Assembly (NCBI RefSeq): GCF_029227915.1
Contig: NC_079877.1
Location: 22,593,851 to 22,657,850 of the forward strand
From: Hydractinia symbiolongicarpus
Lineage: Eukaryota > Cnidaria > Hydrozoa > Anthoathecata > Hydractiniidae
DNA: 64,000 nt
Direction of reading: 5' to 3'
Shown piece after piece: positions 36,001-44,649 of the stretch. The notes beneath the pieces were generated by a model, which searched no databases, was not told where the DNA came from, and saw nothing but the letters and a program-made list of their open reading frames with translations. The position numbers and the translations under genes are program-made. Numbering within the stretch: the stretch's first letter is position 1; each line of letters starts with the position of its first letter.

Positions 36001-39000
36001 GGAAGTATAAAGGTACAAAAAACACAATTTATTTAATGCGTTTGTATTTTCTATACTTCCTTCTTTTGCTGGTTGGTTTTCTGGAGTACGATATATGTAC
36101 AATATGACAACAACAGTTGATAGTTTGGTATATTACAAAATATGATTCAGATTCGTCAAGGACTTTAACTTGTAATGTTGCGTCAGATTTTTTCATTTTA
36201 TCATTGCACAATGCTGTCTGCGTTTGAGGATTGGCCACTCCAACGGATGTTTGTGTAGATATACTTTTACGTAAATTATATTACCCGCGTCTTGTCTCAC
36301 AAAAAATAAAGCAGCTTTAAAATAATCTACTTTAATTTGTGTAGAGACAGATATTCTGTTTGTGTGGACAGGGACATAAAGTTCCATCTCTGAAAGTGAG
36401 TTGCATGCATTGTTCAGAGTAAAACAATCATTCTCTATTTACAAGGTTTTGATTCGCCGAGAACCCAACGCTTACATCACAACAAAAATATTATTTTAGC
36501 TTCCCTTTCATGTAGAATGGCTTCGGTATAAATTTGATTTCGACAACGTGCAATATGAAAAATTTGTAAACATAAAGGAAATGTTATTCAAGTTGTAAAA
36601 CTTTAGAAATATAATCACTTATATTTTCGCAAAAAGAAAAGAAAAGTGCAATTCAGTTCAGGCTACTTTTTTATTACTATATTTTTACTGGACAGTACCT
36701 TTAAAGAATCCAAGGGAAAGTACAGGTCCCGTCGTAAAGTCTGGAAGCTGAAGGAAGAGATTGTAGCAAGGCAATTTAGTGCAAAAGTTCATCAGTTAGC
36801 CTGCAATGGTCAGTGTGATAGTGACAATGTTGAAAGTACTTGGACTTTGAAGAATTGTCTTCTAGATGCTTCTGATGATACCTGTGGGTGGACGAAAGGA
36901 CCAGCTAGACATAGACCTGCTGGTGGAATAATAAGGTTGACCAGTGTATAAAGGAAAAGAGGAAAGTTTGGAAAGAGTGGAAGTCAGGTGGTAGGAAAAA
37001 TATTTACTTAGAAGCTAAACTTCGTGCTTGTACAGCAGTGTATAAGGCAAAATCAGAAGCAGAGAGAAACAGATTTACAGATGTGTTAAGAAGGGAAGAC
37101 CAGCGCAATGAGGTATTCAAGATAGCAAAGCAAATGAAGAAGACTAATCAAGATGTTGTAGGTGAGAAGTGTATACGTAATGATGAAGGTGTGTTGGCTA
37201 GCACAGAGGAGGAGAAAAGGGTAGCTTGGAAGAATTATTAACAGAGGTTGCTTAACACAGAGTTTGATTGGGATGAGGATAATTTGTCTGATGATGATGT
37301 TGTAGAAGGGCCAGCTATGCAGATCAAGACAGAATGGGTAGTGGAGGCTATTAGGAAATTGAAGATTGGCAAGGCTGCAAGAGTATCAGGTATTGTTGCA
37401 GAGATGGTAAAAGCATCTGGATATATTGGAGTTAAGCTTATTACAAGTCTTGCTAATCAGATTATAAAGGATGGTGCTATTCCGAGTGAGTGGCAGTCAG
37501 GTGTAATAGTGAATTGTATCAAGGGCAAGGGTGATGCATTAGAAGGAGGTAACTATAGAGGTTTGAAGTTGGTTGATCAAGTAATGAAAGTTATTGAAAG
37601 AGTGATTGATAAGTTACTTAGAGAAAGAACTGATACAGATAAGATGCAATTTGGTTTTGTTCCAGGGTGTGGCACTACAGATGCAATATTTTTACTCAGA
37701 CAGCTTGAGGAAAAGTATTTAGGAAAGAGAAAGAAACTCTATTTTGCCTTTGTAGAGTTACAGAAAGCTTTTGATAGAGAGCCTTGTAAAGTTATTTGGT
37801 GGGCTATGAAAAAAATAGGTGTGGATGAGTGGCTAGTTACGATGGTCAGTCTATGTACAGCAATGCTAGAAGTAGTGTCAGAGTCGGTGGAAGAATTAGT
37901 TGAAACGTTTGAGAAGTGGAAGAAAGGACTAGAAGAGAAAGGGCTAAGGGTGAACACAGCAAAGTCTAAAGTTATGATTAGTAGCATTGCAGCCAAGTGT
38001 GACCTTGTAGTTGGAAAGTTACCTTTTGTAGTTTGCATCAAGTCTGTCCTTATAACCTCCTGCCAAGTCTTTCTCGGTCTGCCTCTGGGCTTTGCCCCAA
38101 GAACTATCAAGTCTCTACACTTTCTTACCCAATTATCCTCCTCCATTCTTTCCAAGTGCCCCAGCCAATTCAATCTTCTTATCTGGATAACATCTTTAAT
38201 TCTACGGAGACTTAGCCTGCTTCTTAGCTCATCTGAACTCTTTCTGTCTCTCAGACTGGCGTTACACATCCACCTAACCATTCTCATATCATTCCTTTCT
38301 AAACGGTCAAGATCTTCCTGCTTCACTGCCCATGTCTCACTACCGTACAACATAACACTTCTTACACAGGCCTCATACAACCTACTTTTTACCTCAATTG
38401 ACAGGGCTCTGCTAGTCAACAAAGGAAGTAACTCTCTGAACTTTTTCCAAGCAGAACCTATCCTGCAAGTAACACTTCTTCCAACACCCCCTTCACTGCC
38501 CAACATATCACCTAAGTAACAGAAGTTCTCAACTATATCTAACGAGCCACTGTTGTACATCATTAAAGCTGGAAATACTTCATTCTCTATAATCTCACCA
38601 TTGCAACGCTTGCATACAAACTGAATGTCAGCTCTTAACCTTCCACTAATACTACTGCACTTCTTATGTACCCAATGCTTGCAAGTCTGACAAAAAATTG
38701 AATTACTACCAACCCCTTTCCTGCAAACTCCACAAGGCCACTTTCCAACTACAAGGTCACACTTGGCTGCAATGCTACTAATCATGACTTTAGACTTTGC
38801 TGTGTTTACCTTTAGCCCTTTCTCTTCTAGTCCTTTCTTCCACTTCTCAAACTTTTCAACTAATTCTTCCATCGACTCTGCTATGAGAACCAAATCATCT
38901 GCATACAATAACTCCCATGGACAACCTGTTCTGAACTCCATCGACAGCGCTTCTAAGACTAGAATAAACAACAAAGGACTAAGTACAGAACCCTGATGTA

Positions 39001-40080
39001 CACCAACATTTACACTAAATGATGAATGCTAAAAAATAAAAAGAATTGTATATAAGTTTCTAGTCATGACTGTTAATATTGCAACTTGTGTTAATTCTGT
39101 TTTTATCTTTTAGTAACCAATACAATAGTATTGCGACTGGTAAAGCCTTCAAGTTGCCTTCTCAAGGTAAAAATCATTTGACAATATGCTTCTGAAAAAA
39201 ACATTTAAGTCAACAATAAGGGTTGCAATATTTCTTAAATTTTTTTGATTGTTGAAAGTTTTTGCGACATAAAACATTTTTTTACACATGCTTTCTTTCT
39301 AGAATTACCACTTTCTTATATTAGTTGTGTTTTTCTTACTTTAAAAATATTTTATTTGGCTTTCATTTTTCTTAATACTTTTCTTGCTCACAAGTTTATT
39401 TATCTTGTGACGGCTCAATAATTACGCTACTCTGCATGCTTCTCATTTCCTTTCTTTTTTTCTAACTTACAAGTTTATTGATCTTTATGTTTTATAATGG
39501 GTATGAAGAAATCTGATGTGACATTTGATTAATCCTTTGAAATTGATTTTTTTAAAGACAATAAAGGTGTAAAAAAAGGTTTTAAAGAATTATAAAAGGC
39601 TTGGTTTGAAAGCAACTATTTCTACACTTGTACATACAACTATACGCTTATATCTGTACTGGACTGTAGGTGGAAATTCCTGGTCATGCTGAAACTTTGG
39701 GTTGGCTCATTATATTTGTTTCCCATGCTAAAACAGAAGCACCAGTGTAGTGTAACAGGGTAAAGGAATTTTGTTACTACTTTCACTTCTGTTAAATCTA
39801 TTTTTGTATTACAATTTACATTACAAACATGCAGAATTATCACGGGTGCAATCCACCTCACACTACCTATAATCTTAATAAGAACATTAACTCACTCACC
39901 TGAAATTAGGTATCTTTGTTTGTACATTCCATTCGCACCAGCTTGGCCAAGGTAATTAAAATGGTCAATATACTGATCAAAAAACTTTTCTTCGTATTGC
40001 TCAGTAGATTTGTCATGAATCAAGTATGAGAAACTACCACTGCATTGCACAAACAGGATGCTAAACCAAATGAACTTCAT
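27005..40080 (-). CDS. DPP7: Dipeptidyl peptidase 2 (S28 serine peptidase)
   Basis: DPP2/DPP7 removes N-terminal X-Pro or X-Ala dipeptides in lysosomes or secretory vesicles. Eight exons (transcript order): 40080-39900, 33075-32936, 32284-32121, 31648-31513, 31255-30940, 29218-29106, 28252-27951, 27125-27005. All phases match; the sum is 490 residues against about 492 for the human protein. A signal peptide begins the protein ([18 protein letters not shown]). The catalytic serine is in FGGSYGG, its codon split across exons 3 and 4, at residue 162; the acid is in NGDLDPW (Asp421) and the histidine in GGAHHLDL (His446). Long diagnostic stretches include [29 protein letters not shown] and [20 protein letters not shown]. 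These fit DPP7 better than the related PRCP. The first intron is about 6.8 kb because it hosts a LINE and a DNA transposon; the other introns are mostly under 2 kb. Confidence 0.96.
29408..29500. repeat. Interspersed repeat, ATCTATATTATAA family, copy 2
   Basis: Begins ATCTATATTATAATACCC and continues into a run of TCTG units. Shares its first 18 bases but one with the copy at 25755. Lies in a DPP7 intron. Confidence 0.35.
33590..34335 (+). pseudogene. LINE AP-endonuclease domain
   Basis: Open from [20 protein letters not shown] to residue 200, then one in-frame TAA (34190-34192) after which the frame continues ([15 protein letters not shown], then [14 protein letters not shown]) up to the DNA-transposon insertion. 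N-V-G-T-L at the start, CCVQEVRW, and the S/N-V-Y-A-P-Q-C motif are typical of APE-like LINE endonucleases. The GDFNGH motif expected near residue 142 reads GSYFTGHVG, so a metal-binding Asp/Asn pair is altered. Inactive. Confidence 0.75.
34336..36700. mobile_element. TIR DNA transposon inserted in the LINE
   Basis: Both ends carry the inverted repeat AGGTACTGTCCAGTAAAAA, flanked on each side by TTAA (34332-34335 and 36701-36704). Removing the element and one TTAA restores the LINE frame exactly (ILKSV joined to [11 protein letters not shown]), which proves the boundaries. TTAA duplication suggests a piggyBac- or Kolobok-like element; because the flank is palindromic, a 2-bp TA duplication fits equally. 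The interior carries a degraded P2X7-C-terminus-like frame but no transposase that I recognise, so it is probably non-autonomous. Confidence 0.88.
34656..35130 (+). pseudogene. P2X7 C-terminal (ballast)-like cysteine domain, degraded
   Basis: The first part is an open frame of 109 residues with [19 protein letters not shown], the cysteine pattern of the cytoplasmic zinc-binding domain of P2X7 receptors, which also occurs alone in many invertebrate predicted proteins. After a probable intron or frameshift, 35022-35130 reads [20 protein letters not shown], the expected next block. One frame change lies between them near 35010. The usual last segment was not found. Alternative: a short host-gene fragment captured by the transposon. 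Confidence 0.6.
36701..38030 (+). pseudogene. LINE ORF continuation and reverse transcriptase lacking its core
   Basis: Resumes the ORF broken by the DNA transposon. RT text includes [66 protein letters not shown] and [12 protein letters not shown]. It then jumps from TAMLEVV straight to [17 protein letters not shown]: the segment with HQGSVLSP and YADDL is missing, an internal deletion of the polymerase active site. Two further stops and a frameshift lie between 36920 and 37250. The frame runs beyond 38030 only into the antisense of the inverted copy. Confidence 0.75.
38030..39035 (-). pseudogene. Inverted 3' half of the LINE: RT core, PHD-like finger, C-terminal domain
   Basis: On the minus strand the frame reads [20 protein letters not shown], then [19 protein letters not shown], a PHD-type finger ([18 protein letters not shown] followed by WVHKKC and FVCKRC), [23 protein letters not shown] and [16 protein letters not shown], ending [15 protein letters not shown]. 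The two halves share about 140 bases in opposite orientation (37880-38025 and 38740-38890). The piece lacks both the element's 5' half and its 3' end. Confidence 0.8.
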
Positions 40081-40864
40081 TTTTCCTTAAAAATTTTGTA
40101 AAATAAAAATTTAATTTTTCTAGCTCAGAGATAGCTATTAAAATTATTTTTTCTACCTTTTGTATTTTATGTACATAGTTGGTCCTACTCTTTTATGAGA
40201 CAGGGTTTAAATGATAATAATGCTAATTTTTCTTGGTATTTTTCTTCAAAGCTCTAATGTAACCCTGAGGACATTGTTTTCTTTTGCTTTGAAATCTGTT
40301 TGTATCTTTTCAATGTCATGAAGCATAAAATGGTTTATTTCTAGTATTTGTTTGATAACCTGGCGTCCAGCCTTTTTGCTAATCAAAGCATTAAAACTGT
40401 AACAAAATGATTAATTTAGAAAAAAATTATTTTTTTGTTCTTATGTTAGAGTTTTTTTTTTTGCGGAGAGAGAGCCATTGCTCGAACGGAGCTATTTTCC
40501 TCGTTCCCATAAATATATTAGAGCGTAACGAATTTCCGCGTTTTCTCCTAGTACATCAAATTTTAAAACGTCCGACTTTTGACCCACTTACCCAAATATT
40601 TTTTATGGTCATTTCTTCCGTTAAAATCTGGTTGGTCGAGACACACCATTTTCAGTTAAGATCAGGTCGGCATACAGCATTAGCCACGTGATTCATAAGT
40701 TACTCTTACTAATATCACATGACATTTCCTCAGATACATAGCGCTTGAAACGAAAATTTAGTTGATGATAGCTTGGATAGGATAGAAGGGTATTTGTATG
40801 TACAGCTAGTAGATCACTATTTCTTTACATTGATGAACCCCTTCTTATCCTTACTGCCACCTAA

Positions 40865-41080
40865 AGCTAGCTAGTATAAAACTGCCCACTTAGCTGGCAT
40901 AATAACAGAACTTAGATAACATATAGCTAGCTTACTTTAACCGTTTAGCTAGCTATAAAAAAGGGCTATAGCATAAATCTAGCTAGAAAGCTAGCATAAA
41001 ATTAACTACATAACTGGGATAAAACTACATTAAGGGGGAATAGAGAGCCATATTTTCATGGACAATTGTAGCTAGCTATA
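40865..41080. repeat. Degenerate tandem repeat rich in TAGCTAGC and ATAAAAC
   Basis: Units of roughly 20-25 bases containing AGCTAGC or AGCTGGC followed by ATAAAACT-like text recur about eight times. Mutated between copies; no coding. Confidence 0.45.
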
Positions 41081-41417
41081 TATATTGTACACACGTCAGG
41101 AAATAAACTTTTTTAACCCTGCCGCTGAGCATACACCAGTGCGGCTGAAGTTACAGAAGGGAAAATTATTTCAATACTCGTTCAATCGTCAACATGTATT
41201 GAAAATCTCCAAGTGTATTCATTATTTCTCACCTAATTTCACGATATGTATACAAATAATGTCCCAATAATTTCTGTTTTTGTAACTTGGCCCGATCCTT
41301 ACACATGTGGCTCTAATGATGTTTTTGTTCAGTCTGAAATAAGATATTTTTATCCTATTGTCATGAAGACTTGTTTGCAAACAAAACATATAGTGCTATT
41401 TGATTTTTAGCTGCACA

Positions 41418-41990
41418 GGCTAACAACAGGCTGTTTCTGCTGTGTTTTTGTAAACCGAAGTTGTGCAGTAAAGGTTTTTTTAAAAATGTATTACGGCTGT
41501 CCGATTTTATGATATTTTTGATCTAGCACAGAAACTTTTCCTATAAAATATTGCAGGATTCTTTAGGAGCGTAGAAACAGGTTTTGAACAGTGTTTTTAT
41601 TTTTAAATGTTACAAAAACTTTTCCGCAAAATAAAATTGCTGAATGATTGTTTTAGCTGTGTTGGATAACAACAGGGTGTTTACTGTCTGTTTATTTGAA
41701 CCAAAGTTTTTTCGGATGTGCGCCACAGTATATTTGTACTAATCACTCAGCCTAGTGTTAACGACAAGCTAATACCTGTGTTTCTATTTAACAGAAGTTG
41801 TGCTAAAGTTTTTTTGAAAGGGTTTGTTTACCTATACTAACGGCGCACCACAGATTAAAGTACATATATATTTTAAGTTTTACCGGGAACATTTTGTGAA
41901 ACAGTTTTCGCTATGACATGGCACAATATGTAAATTGTGTTTCTATTCAAGCTAAAGTTGAAGGAAATATATATTTTGTGAATCTGAAAA
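41418..41990. repeat. Degenerate long repeat units
   Basis: A phrase of the type TGTGTTTCTATTTAACAGAA with GTTGTGCTAAAG recurs in altered form near 41434, 41592, 41684, 41779 and 41937. Two copies are preceded by TAACAACAGG. Spacing varies between about 90 and 160, so this is an old, broken tandem array or a repeated element. Confidence 0.4.
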
Positions 41991-42226
41991 ATATAATTAC
42001 ACACCCGACACACCTTTAATGTTGTGTGTTTCACTCGATTTATGATATACTGCACACCTGTACTAAAGCGAGCCACCTGAATGTGTGGTACAGTTTAAAA
42101 TTTGTATTAATTGTTTCATCAAGCATTTAACGCCAGGTAACACAGTTGCTTGTGGCTTAACCAGCGTAAATTCCTAAGTGTATATAATACTCACCTGTAA
42201 AGTTTTGTATATATATTTATGTTTAT

Positions 42227-42295
42227 GCCCTGCTGGTCTAATGGCTATGACACTCATGCAAATGAGAGATCCAGGTTCAAATCCTGGACAGGGCT
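42227..42295 (+). ncRNA. tRNA-like sequence with no anticodon loop
   Basis: Folds as a cloverleaf: acceptor GCCCTGC with ACAGGGC (six pairs and one mismatch), D arm GTC...GAC with loop TAATGGCTAT, T arm CCAGG-TTCAAAT-CCTGG perfect. Box A-like TGGTCTAATGG and box B GGTTCAAATCC are both present. The anticodon stem CTCAT/ATGAG is closed by only four bases (GCAA) instead of seven, so the molecule is three short and has no anticodon. It cannot be a working tRNA; it may be a tRNA-derived pseudogene, a SINE head or a tRNA-like RNA. Confidence 0.6.
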
Positions 42296-42667
42296 AGGAA
42301 AAACATAATTATCTTGCACCTACAACAACCAGGTTTTCATATAATAGGTAATCTTTGAGTAAAACTTCTCTGATTATTTCTATATCTTGACTTTTTAATG
42401 TTGTTGTCATTGGAACCAAGTTAATCTCAGATTTATCAAAAAATGATATGTCGTTATGACCGATTGTTTAAATACTTGTAATGGCACATAATTCTGCTAT
42501 GATTCACTGTGTATTGACCTGAGATAAATTTGAGACTTTTTTTTGAGATATTGAACTTGAAATATTTGCACCTCAATATTTTCTATACTCCTGGACTAAT
42601 ATGATACTTAACTTAGACATATTGAGTATACGCAATCTTTGAGTTGTAAGGTGGAGATTTTCTATTA

Positions 42668-42900
42668 AAGTCATGCACCCCTGCCTTGCCGTTCCATTGC
42701 CTTGCCAGCACTGACCGTGCCTTTCTTTGCCTACCCTTCCTATGCCTTTTCTGGTGCCTGCCTACTATGTCCTTGCCTGTGCCTCCCATCATGCCTTTCC
42801 TACCCCTGCCTTCCTGATTCCTCTTCCTATTTCCTTGCCTGCCTTTGCCCTTTCCTTGCCGTGCTTAATGCCTTTGCCTTGGCAACCTCTCCGCAACACT
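42668..42900. repeat. Pyrimidine-rich degenerate TGCCTTCC/TTGCC tract
   Basis: Some 230 bases made of variants of CCTTGCC, TGCCTTTCC and TGCCTACC, strongly strand-asymmetric (C and T on the plus strand) and GC-rich against its surroundings. The open frames across it are consequences of this composition. Confidence 0.7.
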
Positions 42901-43159
42901 TTCTATATTGATTACTTGTTCTTTGCACTCTTTGCAGATTTTATGTTTAGTAGGTAAATTTGATCCATGAAAAAATTGACCTGCAAACTGAAGGTCATTA
43001 ATTTGATTGCTAAAAGGCTTTTGTTGTAAAAAAAACTGATCTTGTGACCTATAGCTTTTTGGTATTATATTTAACTTTTATTTTTATTAATTTATAAAGC
43101 TAAACTTGGAAGAATTTTAAACCATGAGGTATATGTTGGACTGATGTTGGACTTTTATT

Positions 43160-43680
43160 GTAGACTAGTCGATAAGGTCCGTCGAGAAATCCACTGAGGC
43201 AGAAGGACTTTAAAAAAATAGGTTGTTTTAGTTTTTTGCTGACATCAGCAGCGCAGGTACAAAAAAATGGCGAATTTTAGTTTATTTGTTGCCTGTAATG
43301 TGTAGAGGTTAAAACTGATCAAAATAATGTATAGGATCATATGTTTTCGACAAACGCCTAAGAAGATATAAGGTGTTAAAAATTTTCCTGACGTCAGCAA
43401 TGACCTGTCAAAACCCAATTTTTTTTAAGAAATTCGTATACCTTTTGCCTTTATCGCACAGACCTTGAAGCGCTGATCAAGAAAATGTATAGGATCGTGT
43501 ACTTTTGAAAAACGGTTGCAAAGATATAAGGGTTTGAAGGTTTTTGATGACGTCATTAACCCGTCCATTCCAAAAACGGATTCGGGGACCCAGGTTTGAG
43601 AAAATTACCCAAATTGGCCCTAGGTGGTCCCTAGTTGCCCATGCGGTGAAAAATCAAAACTCTGTCTATCTAGGAATTTT
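43160..43680. repeat. Three diverged units around TGACGTCA, period about 150-158
   Basis: Units share CTGATCAA, ATGTATAGGATC, AAGATATAAGG and then GACGTCA followed by a (G)CAA-type flank: GCTGACATCAGCAG near 43239, CTGACGTCAGCAATGACC near 43389 and GATGACGTCATTAACCCG near 43547. Probably a tandem or duplicated transposable-element segment; no coding. Confidence 0.5.
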
Positions 43681-44649
43681 ATCTACACTTTTGCAGACTA
43701 TTTTTCTAAAACTGAATGCCCACAACTTTTTTTGAGAAGGAAGTAGATAAACAAATTATTACTTATCTTTAGCCGTTACAAGCGTATTTGCAACACCTGT
43801 TACAAGCTCATCTTCAGTACCTTACAAGGTCATCTTCAGTACGGCCACCCTCAAAAATATAATTGGTCACCCGACCGACTTACTTAAGAAAAAGGCAAAA
43901 GTCGAGTCAGGGAGTAGGTAAATTTGTAAAAAATAAACTAAACAATCCATGAACAATCTTCGACATGCAACAAACTCTACCATTTACCTTTTCAGCGGTT
44001 CTCCGAATTACGGTTGTTACGTCCGAATGTTATTTCGATAGGGGACTGCGTTGCGCTACTCTGTGCTATATTTTCCTGCTTCGCATTTATACGCCAATAC
44101 AAGCAAAAAACATGGGAAAAACATTGACTGACAAAAATCGAGCGCAGGCCACTCCTTGAGACGAGTGCGATCGCACATGCACTCGCCCACACACTGGTAA
44201 AAAAATTTACGAGTGCTTTTTATCGCACTCATAAATTTTCGTTAAACTCGTAAATTCTTTTTCTAAATTATTATAGAATGATGAAAAGGGCTATTAAACC
44301 TGAAGTAAAAATTCTGTTTTTTTATGTATTTTTTAGCATAAAAATAAACAACATAATAATTTTCACAGGTTGTCTGTAACAGCGATGTACGGAACAATCT
44401 TTTCTAATGTTTATAGAATTTTTGTTATCTATTTATATCTCAGCAATCACAGTGTGCATGATAAAATGAATGGCGGCGATTAAAAAGGAGATAGTTGCGT
44501 ATGTCTAATTAATTGTATTTTATATTTATTTTTGATGTTCTCTGTGGCCACCTGTTGCTTGAAGGTGGCGAACATAAAAAAAGAAAATTATCATCTATAC
44601 TATTTATCTATTTATTTTAACATGCTTCTTTAACATTATTTTCATGCTT

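Larger units (their letters stand above)
33330..39035 (+). mobile_element. Non-LTR retrotransposon (LINE), split by a DNA transposon and partly inverted
   Basis: Fills most of DPP7 intron 1, its 5' half antisense to the host gene. Parts: 5' leader about 33330-33590 (with AGGAAGGGCATCCGCTGTAA), endonuclease frame 33590-34335, a 2365-bp DNA transposon (34336-36700), then the continuation of the same ORF and reverse transcriptase to about 38030 on the plus strand. From about 38030 to 39035 the 3' half of such an element reads on the minus strand. The plus copy lacks the RT catalytic core. The proteins resemble the endonuclease-RT LINEs often labelled craniofacial development protein 2-like in invertebrate genomes. 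Confidence 0.85.

Noticed and set aside
37739-38974. 411-residue minus frame as a host gene with a PHD finger
   Set aside because: It contains LINE RT motifs ([13 protein letters not shown]) and is the inverted half of the retroelement; its C-terminal part is antisense of the plus copy.
27005-40080. Lysosomal Pro-X carboxypeptidase (PRCP) instead of DPP7
   Set aside because: [36 protein letters not shown] and length fit DPP7; PRCP is the related but less similar family member.
42227-42295. Functional tRNA gene
   Set aside because: The anticodon loop has four bases and no readable anticodon, and no T-run terminator follows closely.
42702-42957. Pro/Leu-rich open frames near 42.8 kb
   Set aside because: Produced by the CCTTGCC-type repeat; open in several frames, no conserved motif.
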